In this document: positions 6,215-12,927 of the stretch, piece by piece | Numbering within the stretch: position 1 is the stretch's first letter | How the letters are laid out: each line of letters starts with the position of its first letter | Source of the DNA: CBFDBF01 sp050295355 | GTDB taxonomy: Bacteria; Pseudomonadota; Gammaproteobacteria; Chromatiales; Chromatiaceae | Direction: 5' to 3' | DNA: 14,122 nt | NCBI GenBank assembly: GCA_050295355.1 | Contig: JBNKPL010000058.1 | Location: forward strand, 1 to 14,122 | Program-made: the position numbers and the translations under genes | The notes under the pieces: model-generated | Told to the model about the DNA's origin: nothing | What the model saw: the letters and a program-made list of their open reading frames with translations, nothing else | Database searches by the model: none

Positions 6215-7270
6215 CTACAAAATCTCCCGCAGCGCCTTGAGGAGCGACCCATTCTGCTCCTCCGTACCCACGGTAATACGCAGATACTGGTCGATGCGCG
6301 GCTGGTTGAAATGGCGCACGATCACCCCCCGTTCGCGCAGGGCCGCCGCCAGCTCCGCCGCGTCCCGCCCGGGGTGGCGGACAAAGATGAAGTTGGCGTG
6401 GGAAGGGGGCAGCTCGAAGCCCAGCTCCCGCAGCCCCGCCACCAACTGCCGCCGCGCATCCATCACCCGCCGGCAGGTGTCGCGGAAATAGTCCTCATCC
6501 TCGAAGGAGGCCACCCCCGCGGCGATAGCCAGGCGATCCATGGGATAGGAGTTGAAGCTGTCCTTGACCCGCTCCAGCCCTTCGATCAGCTGCTCGTTGC
6601 CCAGCGCCAGCCCGATGCGCAGCCCGGCCAGGGCGCGGGATTTGGAGAAGGTCTGGATCACCAGCAGGTTGGGGTAGCGATCGATCAGGGAGACGGCGCT
6701 CTCGCCGCCGAAGTCGATATAGGCCTCGTCCACCACCACCACGGAGTCGCCGTTGGCCTGGAGCAGCCGTTCGATATCGGCCAGCGGCAGCAGCCGTCCC
6801 GTGGGGGCGTTGGGATTGGGAAAGATGATGCCGCCGTTGGGCCGGATGTACTCCTCCACCCGCAGGCTGAAATCCTCCGCCAGCGGCACCGTCTCGTAGT
6901 CGATGCCGTAGAGTCCGCAGTAGACCGGGTAGAAGCTGTAGGTGACGTCCGGAAACAGCAACGGCTGGTCGTGCTGAAAAAGGGCATAGAAGAGATGCGC
7001 CAGCACCTCGTCCGAGCCGTTGCCCGCGAACACCTGTTCCGGCTTCAGGCCATAGTAATCGGCCGCCGCCTGGCGCAGCCGTGAAGCGGTGGGATCGGGG
7101 TAGAGACGCAGGCCGTCACCCAGTTCACCCCGGATCGCCTCGATCACCCGCGGCGAGGGACCATAGGGGTTCTCATTGGTGTTGAGCTTCACCAGATTGT
7201 CCCGCTTCGGCTGCTCCCCCGGCACATAGGGGGAGAGCTTATGGATCACGGGGCTCCAGAAGCGGCTCAT
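6215..7270 (-). CDS. hisC: Histidinol-phosphate aminotransferase
   Basis: This 351-residue fold-type I PLP enzyme transfers the amino group of glutamate to imidazole-acetol phosphate in histidine synthesis. Visible features are LNTNENPYGPSP (29-40), NGSDE (84-88) for phosphate binding, PNPNAPTG (151-158), DEAYIDF (181-187) whose aspartate contacts the pyridine nitrogen, and the Schiff-base lysine K210 in TFSKSRALAGLRIG. The C-terminal arginine in YLRITVGT fits the substrate carboxylate site. Length is normal. Its ATG overlaps the hisD stop by four bases (ATGA), so it is coupled to hisD. It ends three bases from the convergent protease gene with no terminator visible between them. Some genomes carry a second hisC elsewhere, which cannot be judged here. 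Confidence 0.96.
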   Translation of the reverse strand: MSRFWSPVIHKLSPYVPGEQPKRDNLVKLNTNENPYGPSPRVIEAIRGELGDGLRLYPDPTASRLRQAAADYYGLKPEQVFAGNGSDEVLAHLFYALFQHDQPLLFPDVTYSFYPVYCGLYGIDYETVPLAEDFSLRVEEYIRPNGGIIFPNPNAPTGRLLPLADIERLLQANGDSVVVVDEAYIDFGGESAVSLIDRYPNLLVIQTFSKSRALAGLRIGLALGNEQLIEGLERVKDSFNSYPMDRLAIAAGVASFEDEDYFRDTCRRVMDARRQLVAGLRELGFELPPSHANFIFVRHPGRDAAELAAALRERGVIVRHFNQPRIDQYLRITVGTEEQNGSLLKALREIL

Positions 7271-8586
7271 GACTCGCTCCCTTTGGAATCCTTGAGACGA
7301 TACTCGGCCGCCCGGGCATGGGCGGTGAGCCCCTCTTCCCGCGCCAGAGTGGCAGCGGTGCGCCCGAGACGGTCCGCACCATCGGCAGAGACCATGATCA
7401 GACTGGAGCGCTTCTGGAAGTCATACACCCCCAGGGGCGAGGAGAAACGCGCCGTGCGCGAAGTGGGCAGCACATGGTTGGGCCCCGCGCAGTAGTCGCC
7501 CAGAGGCTCGGAGGTGTGGCGGCCCATAAAGATGGCCCCGGCGTGGCGGATCTTGCCCAGCAGGGCCTGGGGATCCTCCACCGACAGCTCCAGGTGTTCG
7601 GGGGCGATGCGGTTGACCAGATCGCACGCCTCCTCCAGATCGCGGCACCATATCAGCGCCCCCCGCTCCCGCAGGGCGGTGGCGATAATGGGCTCACGCT
7701 CCATGGTGGACAGCAGCCGCTCGATACTGGCGCGGACATGCTGCAGAAAGGCCTCATCAGGAGAGATCAGGATGGACTGGGCGTCCTCGTCGTGCTCCGC
7801 CTGGGAGAAGAGGTCCATGGCCACCCAGTCGGGATCGGTCTGACCGTCGCACACCACCAGGATCTCGGAGGGACCGGCCACCATGTCGATCCCCACCTGC
7901 CCGAAGACGGTGCGCTTGGCGGTGGCCACATAGATGTTGCCCGGCCCCACGATCTTGTCCACCGCGGGCACCGTCTCGGTGCCGTAGGCCAGGGCCGTCA
8001 CCGCCTGGGCGCCGCCCAGGGCGAACACCCGGTCCACGCCGCTGACGTGGGCGGCGGCCAGCACCAGTTCATTCATCTCGCCGCCGGGGGTGGGCACCAC
8101 CATGATCAGTTCGTGCACCCCCGCCACCTTGGCCGGCAGGGCGTTCATCAGCACCGAAGAGGGATAGGCCGCCTTGCCGCCTGGCACATAGAGCCCCACC
8201 CGGTCGAGGGGGGTGATCTGCTGGCCAAGCAGGGTGCCGTCGGCCTCGGTGTAGCTCCAGGAAGCCATCTTCTGCCGCTCGGCATACTGGCGGATACGTT
8301 CCGCCGCGCTCTCCAGGGCGTGACGCTGGGGTTTGCTGAGACTGTTCCAGGCCTGCGCCAGCCGCGTTTTGGAAACCTCCAGATCGGCGGCGGCATCCGC
8401 GCTCCAGCCGTCGAAACGGCGGGTGTACTCCATCAGCGCCGCGTCTCCACGGCTACGTACATCGGCAATGACGCTGTTGACCGTCTCCACCACCGAGGCA
8501 TCGGAGACCGCCTCCCAGGCGAGCAGCGCCTCCAACTGGCGGTCGAACTCGGGATCGCTTGTGTTCAGGGTGCGGATATCAGCCAT
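7267..8586 (-). CDS. hisD: Histidinol dehydrogenase
   Basis: This 439-residue zinc enzyme performs the last two oxidations of histidine synthesis, histidinol to histidine, with two NAD+. Zinc ligands align as Q262 and H265 (SQAEHDE), D364 (LGDY) and H423. The catalytic pair is E330-H331 in APEHLE. The family signature runs through VGPGNIYVATAKR (213-225) and the DMVAGPSEI block (234-242). The length is close to E. coli HisD. The start overlaps the hisG stop by eight bases, and the stop overlaps the hisC start, so hisG-hisD-hisC are tightly coupled. The remaining his genes (hisBHAFIE, hisZ) are not in the window, so the pathway is split across the chromosome. Confidence 0.97.
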   Translation of the reverse strand: MADIRTLNTSDPEFDRQLEALLAWEAVSDASVVETVNSVIADVRSRGDAALMEYTRRFDGWSADAAADLEVSKTRLAQAWNSLSKPQRHALESAAERIRQYAERQKMASWSYTEADGTLLGQQITPLDRVGLYVPGGKAAYPSSVLMNALPAKVAGVHELIMVVPTPGGEMNELVLAAAHVSGVDRVFALGGAQAVTALAYGTETVPAVDKIVGPGNIYVATAKRTVFGQVGIDMVAGPSEILVVCDGQTDPDWVAMDLFSQAEHDEDAQSILISPDEAFLQHVRASIERLLSTMEREPIIATALRERGALIWCRDLEEACDLVNRIAPEHLELSVEDPQALLGKIRHAGAIFMGRHTSEPLGDYCAGPNHVLPTSRTARFSSPLGVYDFQKRSSLIMVSADGADRLGRTAATLAREEGLTAHARAAEYRLKDSKGSES

Positions 8587-9220
8587 GGCCCACCGCCTCC
8601 CGCAGCGCCTCCAGCAACGCCTGCATGGTGGCGTGCTTCATCTTCCAGGAGGCCTTGTTGACCACCAGACGGGAACTGATATCGGCGATATGCTCCAGCG
8701 GCACCAGGCCGTTGGCCTTCAGGGTGTTGCCGCTCTCCACCAGATCCACGATGAGATCGGAAAGGCCCACCAACGGCGCCAGCTCCATGGAACCGTAGAG
8801 CTTGATGATCTCCACCTGCTGCCCCCTGGCGGCGAAGTAGCGGCGGGCGGAGTTGACGTATTTGGTGGCGATGCGCAGCCGGGTCCCCTCGAGGTCGGCA
8901 TCCGGGCGCCCGGCCACCATCATACGGCAGCGGGCGATCTGCAGATCCAGCGGCTCATACAGCCCCTCCCCCCCGTGCTCCAGCAAGACATCCTTGCCCG
9001 CCACGCCGAGATCGGCGGCGCCCCACTGCACATAGGTGGGAACGTCGGTGGCGCGGATCAACACCAGCTTCACCTGCGGGTGATTGGTGTCCAGGATCAG
9101 CTTGCGGCTGGTCTCAGGATCATCGGCAGGCTCGATACCCGCGTGCGCCAGCAGGGGCAGGGACTGACTGAAGATACGGCCCTTGGAAAGGGCGATAGTG
9201 ATTGGGGTTGCAAAGTTCAT
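8579..9220 (-). CDS. hisG: ATP phosphoribosyltransferase, short-form catalytic subunit
   Basis: This 213-residue enzyme starts histidine synthesis by joining ATP and PRPP. It has LSKGRI (11-16), AGKDVL (74-79) and the PRPP-binding region with DLIVDLVESGNTLKANGL (155-172). The protein ends soon after and lacks the C-terminal histidine-binding domain of the long form (about 300 residues). By family knowledge the short form needs HisZ, a histidyl-tRNA synthetase paralogue, for activity and feedback inhibition. hisZ is not in this window. The ATG at 9220 is the only start that fits the family N terminus, yet it has no recognisable Shine-Dalgarno sequence. The upstream sequence is a repeat element instead of a normal leader. 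The gene probably shares a transcript with murA. Confidence 0.95.
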   Translation of the reverse strand: MNFATPITIALSKGRIFSQSLPLLAHAGIEPADDPETSRKLILDTNHPQVKLVLIRATDVPTYVQWGAADLGVAGKDVLLEHGGEGLYEPLDLQIARCRMMVAGRPDADLEGTRLRIATKYVNSARRYFAARGQQVEIIKLYGSMELAPLVGLSDLIVDLVESGNTLKANGLVPLEHIADISSRLVVNKASWKMKHATMQALLEALREAVGHG

Positions 9221-9223
9221 TTT

Positions 9224-9338
9224 GAAGTTGCCACGGAGACACAGAGCACACAGAGGCGATTAGCGTAAAGATACGGGATTCACAGCGGCATTGCTATCAA
9301 TGACCAATCTCCGTGAACTCCAGCCTCTGTGGCTTCTT
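9224..9338. repeat. Imperfect inverted repeat of CAC(A/G)GAG units between murA and hisG
   Basis: This fills nearly all of the 124-bp gap. The left end (9224-9257) contains three CAC(A/G)GAG-type units in a row: CACGGAG, CACAGAG and CACAGAGG. The right end (9307-9338) holds two such units in the opposite orientation (CTCCGTG, CCTCTGTGG). Both ends start with a near-identical outer block: GAAGTTGCCACGGAG on the left and the complement of GAAGCCACAGAG on the right. The middle (about 9262-9306) is unremarkable and has no coding potential. Arms of about 30 bases around a short core look like a miniature inverted-repeat or REP-type intergenic element. I recall similar CACGGAGACACAGAG strings as frequent intergenic repeats in other bacteria, which is not checked here. 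Confidence 0.65.
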
Positions 9339-9344
9339 AAAAAA

Positions 9345-10604
9345 TCAATCCGGCACGCGGCGGATCTGGGCGCCCAGGCTGGCCAGCTTCTCTTCGATGT
9401 TCTGATAGCCGCGGTCGATGTGGTAGATACGGTCCACCACCGTCTCACCCTTCGCCACCAGGCCGGCCAGCACCAGGCTGGCGGAGGCGCGCAGGTCGGT
9501 GGCCATCACCGGCGCCGCGGTGAGCTGCTCCACGCCCGTGCAGATGGCGGTGTTGCCCTCCAGCCGGATATTGGCCCCCATGCGTTGCATCTCCAGCACA
9601 TGCATGAAACGGTTCTCGAACACGTTTTCCGTGATGATGCCCACCCCGTCCGCCACCGCATTGAGGGCGGTGAACTGGGCCTGCATGTCGGTGGGGAACG
9701 CGGGATAGGGGGCGGTGTGGATGTCCACCGCCTTGGGCCGCCGCCCCTTCATGTCGATCTTGATCCAGTCCTCGCCCGTTTCCAGCTCCGCGCCCGCTTC
9801 GTGCAGCTTAGCCATGATCGAATCCACCAGATGGGGCTGGGTGTCACGCAGCTTGATGCAACCGCCGGTGATGGCCGCGGCCACCAGGAAGGTGCCGGTC
9901 TCAATCCGGTCGGGAAGAACGTAATACTCGGTGCCGTGCAGGCGATCCACGCCCTCGATCACAATGGTGTCGGTGCCGGCGCCGCTGATCTTGGCGCCCA
10001 TGGCGTTAAGAAAATCGGCCAGGTCCACCACCTCGGGTTCACGCGCCGCGTTCTCGATAACGGTCTCGCCATCGGCCAGCGCCGCCGCCATCATCAGGTT
10101 CTCGGTCCCGGTCACCGTAACCAGGTCCATCACCAGGCGGGCGCCCCTGAGACGGTCCGCACGGGCGCGGATATAGCCGTTCTCCACCTCGATCTTGGCG
10201 CCCATGGCGCGCAGCCCGTCGATATGCAGGTTTACCGGCCGGGAGCCGATGGCGCAGCCGCCGGGCAGGGAGACGTCCGCCCTCCCGAAACGGGACAGCA
10301 TGGGCCCCAGCACCAGGATGGAGGCGCGCATGGTCTTCACCAGCTCATAGGGGGCCGAAAAATCCTGGATGGTGCCGGAATCCACATTTACGCGCATCTT
10401 CTCGTCCAGCACCACATGCACACCCATGCGGCCCAGCAGACCGATGGTGGTGGTGATGTCATGCAGGTGTGGCAGATTGCCGATGGTGACTTCGCCGTCC
10501 GCCAGAAGGGTTCCGGCCAGGATCGGCAAGGCGGCGTTCTTGGCGCCCGCGATTCGGATCTCTCCCTGCAGGGAAACACCGCCAGTAATAATCAGTTTAT
10601 CCAT
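9345..10604 (-). CDS. murA: UDP-N-acetylglucosamine 1-carboxyvinyltransferase
   Basis: This 419-residue cytoplasmic enzyme moves enolpyruvate from PEP to UDP-GlcNAc, the first committed step of peptidoglycan synthesis. The signature AGAKNAALPIL (19-29) supplies K22 and N23 of the active site. The flexible loop PGGCAIGSRP carries C117, the residue alkylated by fosfomycin, so the enzyme is of the cysteine, drug-sensitive type. D306 in FPTDMQAQ is the catalytic aspartate (D305 in E. coli). Length matches E. coli MurA exactly. The Shine-Dalgarno sequence is weak, and a perfect palindrome lies six bases upstream of the start. In the usual gammaproteobacterial order a bolA/ibaG-like gene precedes murA. 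Here it is absent. hisG follows after a 124-bp gap that holds a repeat. Confidence 0.97.
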   Translation of the reverse strand: MDKLIITGGVSLQGEIRIAGAKNAALPILAGTLLADGEVTIGNLPHLHDITTTIGLLGRMGVHVVLDEKMRVNVDSGTIQDFSAPYELVKTMRASILVLGPMLSRFGRADVSLPGGCAIGSRPVNLHIDGLRAMGAKIEVENGYIRARADRLRGARLVMDLVTVTGTENLMMAAALADGETVIENAAREPEVVDLADFLNAMGAKISGAGTDTIVIEGVDRLHGTEYYVLPDRIETGTFLVAAAITGGCIKLRDTQPHLVDSIMAKLHEAGAELETGEDWIKIDMKGRRPKAVDIHTAPYPAFPTDMQAQFTALNAVADGVGIITENVFENRFMHVLEMQRMGANIRLEGNTAICTGVEQLTAAPVMATDLRASASLVLAGLVAKGETVVDRIYHIDRGYQNIEEKLASLGAQIRRVPD

Positions 10605-10610
10605 AGAAAA

Positions 10611-10638
10611 CCACAGCCTGTGGCCGTATCAGCCGGCC
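10611..10638 (-). promoter_or_regulatory. Two adjacent dyads in the murA leader
   Basis: CCACAG-C-CTGTGG (10611-10623) is a perfect 13-nt palindrome. It overlaps by two bases a second inverted repeat, GGCCG (10622-10626) with CGGCC (10634-10638), around a 7-base loop. Both lie between a possible promoter and the murA start. They could be alternative leader hairpins controlling translation or a protein-binding site. No known riboswitch or leader class is recognised. Confidence 0.35.
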
Positions 10639-10643
10639 AGGAG

Positions 10644-10671
10644 AAAATAATGTAATTGGGAAGCCGCGCAA
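10644..10671 (-). promoter_or_regulatory. Weak candidate promoter for murA
   Basis: On the minus strand, TTGCGC (10671-10666) and TATTTT (10649-10644) are 16 bases apart, with four of six consensus matches each. A TATATT box (10678-10673) nearby has a better -10 match but no -35 partner. The main support is position: it follows the terminator-like structure after mlaB and precedes murA in the only gap available. Confidence 0.3.
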
Positions 10672-10678
10672 TAATATA

Positions 10679-10710
10679 GAAAAAAGGCCGCGAACGGAAT
10701 GGACCGGCCT
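10679..10710 (-). terminator. Putative terminator of the mla operon
   Basis: On the minus strand AGGCCG (10710-10705) pairs with CGGCCT (10690-10685) around a 14-base loop, directly followed by six T residues (10685-10680). It starts one base after the mlaB stop codon. The stem is short and the loop large, and an overlapping palindrome (10706-10718) would compete for the upstream arm, so termination may be partial. Confidence 0.5.
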
Positions 10711-10711
10711 G

Positions 10712-11011
10712 TCAGGCCAAGGGAAGCATCCCTTCCACGTTGCTCAAACGCGCGATTCGCAACAGGTCAGCGGGGACATTACGGAACCGCAGCAGGCTGG
10801 CGCTGCCCTTGGTCCAGCTCTGCCACTCCAGCATCAGCGCCAGGGCGGCGCTGTCCACGCGGGTCACCTGGGCGAAATCCACCACCGTATTCTGCCGATC
10901 ATCAAACAGCGACCGCGATGCCTCCAGCAGCTGGGGGATATTCCGAATCACCACATCACCGGAGAGGTTGATCACCTCGCCCTTCCCCACCTGGATGGAC
11001 GCGCCGCTCAT
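10712..11011 (-). CDS. mlaB: MlaB, STAS-domain subunit of the MlaFEDB lipid transporter
   Basis: This 99-residue cytoplasmic STAS-domain protein binds the ATPase MlaF and stabilises the MlaFEDB complex at the inner membrane. The STAS core is visible as a beta strand with INLSGDVVIRN (14-24), a hydrophobic strand TVVDFAQVTRVD (42-53), and the helix start DSAALALML (53-61). S54 occupies the position of E. coli T52, which I recall as required for MlaB-MlaF interaction. Length is as expected. Its ATG directly follows the mlaC stop (TAGATG), so it is coupled to mlaC. It is the last gene of the mla operon. A perfect palindrome spans its stop codon, and a putative terminator follows at once. Confidence 0.92.
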   Translation of the reverse strand: MSGASIQVGKGEVINLSGDVVIRNIPQLLEASRSLFDDRQNTVVDFAQVTRVDSAALALMLEWQSWTKGSASLLRFRNVPADLLRIARLSNVEGMLPLA

Positions 11012-11635
11012 CTATTTGTCCCGGCTCTCATTGTGTTCTTGCAGGCGCTTGATCAAGCCTTCCAGCTTGTAGCGGCGAATCTTGGAGCTGTAGCTGGAGC
11101 GATAGGTCGACACCAGACTGACCTTGTCGATCACCACGTCGTAGACCATCCACTTCTCCCCATCCAGGAACAGCTTGTATTCGATGGGCAGGGGCGGACT
11201 GCCGCCGTCGCGGACCAGGGTCTCCACCACCACCCGGGTATCTTCCGCTTTGCGGTTTACGGGCAGGTATTCGATCTCCTGCCCCGAATAGTTCAACAGC
11301 GCGGTGGCATAGGTCCGGACCAGCAGCTCCCGAAACTCGACCACGAACTCCTCTCTCTGCTGCGGCGTCGCCCGCTTCCAGTGCTTGCCGAGCACCAGTT
11401 GCGCCATGCGGGGGAAATCGAAGCGCGGCAGCACAATCTCTTCCACCAGCGGGTAGATCTTGCCGGGCGCCTGGTCCAGCTCCTGCTTCTTGCCCATGAT
11501 CTCCGCCAGCACGCGGTCCGTGGTGTCCTTCACCACCGCCTGGGGATCTTCCATGGCCAGCGCCGCGCTGCCGCACATCGGCAGCAGCAACAACAACATA
11601 AACCAGCCAATAAAAAGCTTACTCTTCACCTTCAT
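11012..11635 (-). CDS. mlaC: MlaC, periplasmic phospholipid shuttle protein
   Basis: This 207-residue secreted protein carries phospholipids across the periplasm between the outer-membrane MlaA-porin complex and MlaFEDB. A signal peptide covers about residues 1-27 (basic start MKVKSK, a long leucine run, cleavage after SAALA). The MlaC/Ttg2D domain follows, with LVEEIVLPRFDFPRMAQLVLGKHW and the FRELLVRTYATAL block, and the C-terminal KWMVYDVVIDKVSLVSTYRSSY segment is characteristic. The ATG at 11635 is chosen over a GTG three codons upstream (11644) because it has an AAGGTGGAGG element upstream and a normal basic start. The gene overlaps mlaD by 17 bases and abuts mlaB. A cysteine in the signal core (LPMC) does not fit a lipobox, so it is not a lipoprotein. 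Confidence 0.94.
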   Translation of the reverse strand: MKVKSKLFIGWFMLLLLLPMCGSAALAMEDPQAVVKDTTDRVLAEIMGKKQELDQAPGKIYPLVEEIVLPRFDFPRMAQLVLGKHWKRATPQQREEFVVEFRELLVRTYATALLNYSGQEIEYLPVNRKAEDTRVVVETLVRDGGSPPLPIEYKLFLDGEKWMVYDVVIDKVSLVSTYRSSYSSKIRRYKLEGLIKRLQEHNESRDK

Positions 11636-12104
11636 TTCCTCCACCTTCTTCAGCCTGGCTGAAGAGGAACTGGCCGATGATCTCCTCCAGCACCAGCGAG
11701 GACTGGGTCAGGGTGATCTCATCGCCGGATTTCAAAAACTCCTCGCTGCCGCCCGGATCCAGCCCCACATACTGCTCGCCAAGCAATCCCGCGGTAAAGA
11801 TCTTGGCGAAGGTGTCGTCGGGGATGGTGCCGTACTGCGGTTCGATGGTCATGGTCACCACCGCCTCATAGGTCTTGGCATCGAAGTCGATGGCGCTCAC
11901 CCGGCCGATGCGCACACCCGCCATGGTGACCGGGGCCTTCACCTTGAGGCTGCCGATATTGTCGAAGCGGGCGAGCACTGGATAGCCCTCTTCGTTGGAG
12001 GTCAGGCTCAGGTTGCTCACCTGCATGGCAAGGAAAAACAGCGCCACAAACCCGGCCGCCATAAAGGCGCCTACCAGTATCTCTACGGTTCTATTCTTTA
12101 CCAT
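11619..12104 (-). CDS. mlaD: MlaD, MCE-domain subunit of the MlaFEDB lipid transporter
   Basis: This 161-residue protein has one N-terminal membrane helix (about 8-28) and a periplasmic MCE domain (about 38-116). In E. coli MlaD forms a hexameric ring with a central hydrophobic channel for phospholipids on top of MlaE. Family hallmarks are VEILVGAFM at the start, the VARFDNIGSL-like strand (ARFDNIGSL, 45-53), KAPVTMAGVRIGRV (56-69) and TAGLLGEQYVGLDPG (104-118). The C-terminal tail is acidic and short, making it about 20 residues shorter than E. coli MlaD. The helix ending SSLVLEEIIGQFLFSQ likely lines the pore. GGAG lies eight bases before the ATG, inside the mlaE end. Three bases separate it from the mlaE stop. 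Confidence 0.95.
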   Translation of the reverse strand: MVKNRTVEILVGAFMAAGFVALFFLAMQVSNLSLTSNEEGYPVLARFDNIGSLKVKAPVTMAGVRIGRVSAIDFDAKTYEAVVTMTIEPQYGTIPDDTFAKIFTAGLLGEQYVGLDPGGSEEFLKSGDEITLTQSSLVLEEIIGQFLFSQAEEGGGNEGEE

Positions 12105-12107
12105 CGG

Positions 12108-12887
12108 CTAGTCTCCAAACATTAGCGCCGTCAATACAAAATCGAGCCCCAGCACCGCCAGGGAGGAGTGCACCACGGTCTTGGTGGTGGCCCGGCTCAC
12201 CCCCTCGGAGGTGGGTACGCAGTCATACCCCTGGAACAGGGCGATCCAGCTACAGATCACGCCGAACACCAGGCTCTTGATGATCCCGTTGTAGATATCC
12301 TCATGCAGATCAATCTTAGACTGCATCTGGGACCAGAAGGCGCCGTCATCCACTCCCAGCAGGCCGACGCCCACAAAATATCCACCCATCACGCCCAGGG
12401 CGCTGAACAGCGCGGCCAGCAGGGGCATGGAAAGAAAACCCGCCAGAAAGCGGGGCGTCAGTATACGCTTGATGGGGTCCACCGCCATCATCTCCAGCCC
12501 GGAGAGCTGCTCCGTGGCCTTCATGAGGCCGATCTCCGCGGTCAGGGCGGACCCGGCGCGGCCGGCAAAGAGCAGCGCCGTGACTACCGGACCCAATTCC
12601 CGCACCAGGGAGGCGGCAACCATCACGCCCAGGGTCTGCTCGGCGCCGAACTGGGAGAGAATGTAGTGTCCCTGCAGCCCGAGCACCATGCCCACGAATA
12701 CGCCCGACACACTGATGATCAGAACCGTCAGCACCCCCACGGAGTGCATCTGCATCAGCAGCAGGCGCAGACGGGCCATCAGCGCCGGCAGGCCGCCCAG
12801 AATCCGCAGCAACAACAGATGGCCCCGGCCGAGGCGTTCAAAGACCCCCAGCCCGATTCGACCCAGCAGTGCCAGTTGATCCAACAC
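12108..12887 (-). CDS. mlaE: MlaE, permease subunit of the MlaFEDB lipid transporter
   Basis: This 259-residue integral membrane permease is the lipid-binding transmembrane core of the phospholipid ABC transporter. Conserved blocks seen are VSGVFVGMVLGLQG (60-73), LVRELGPVVTALLFAGRAGSALTAEIG, the ATEQLSGLEMMAVDP coupling region facing MlaF, and the highly conserved C terminus ending TTKTVVHSSLAVLGLDFVLTALMFGD. About five or six membrane helices are present. The length matches E. coli MlaE. The start codon is GTG (12887-12885) with GGAGG about 12 bases upstream. No nearby ATG gives a better family alignment. It follows mlaF by 40 bp and is three bases from mlaD. Confidence 0.96.
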   Translation of the reverse strand: MLDQLALLGRIGLGVFERLGRGHLLLLRILGGLPALMARLRLLLMQMHSVGVLTVLIISVSGVFVGMVLGLQGHYILSQFGAEQTLGVMVAASLVRELGPVVTALLFAGRAGSALTAEIGLMKATEQLSGLEMMAVDPIKRILTPRFLAGFLSMPLLAALFSALGVMGGYFVGVGLLGVDDGAFWSQMQSKIDLHEDIYNGIIKSLVFGVICSWIALFQGYDCVPTSEGVSRATTKTVVHSSLAVLGLDFVLTALMFGD

Positions 12888-12927
12888 GATCAGTTCTCGC
12901 CTCCGAAAATCCCTCTACCCAGACCCA

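Noticed and set aside
7318..8661. Plus-strand open frame of 447 codons opposite hisD
   Set aside because: It is antisense to a HisD with intact zinc ligands and catalytic residues. It has no domain and no ribosome site.
9224..9338. CRISPR-like or simple tandem array
   Set aside because: The units are short, degenerate and in opposite orientations at the two ends, without regular spacers.
9291..10655. Plus-strand open frame of 454 codons opposite murA
   Set aside because: It lies entirely antisense to a MurA with all catalytic residues. The translation is low in normal protein motifs and rich in His/Gln/Gly, typical of an antisense shadow.
11550..11590. Possible lipobox (LPMC) in the MlaC signal peptide
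   Set aside because: Methionine before the cysteine does not fit the lipobox. A standard signal peptidase I site follows at SAALA, and MlaC is a soluble periplasmic protein.
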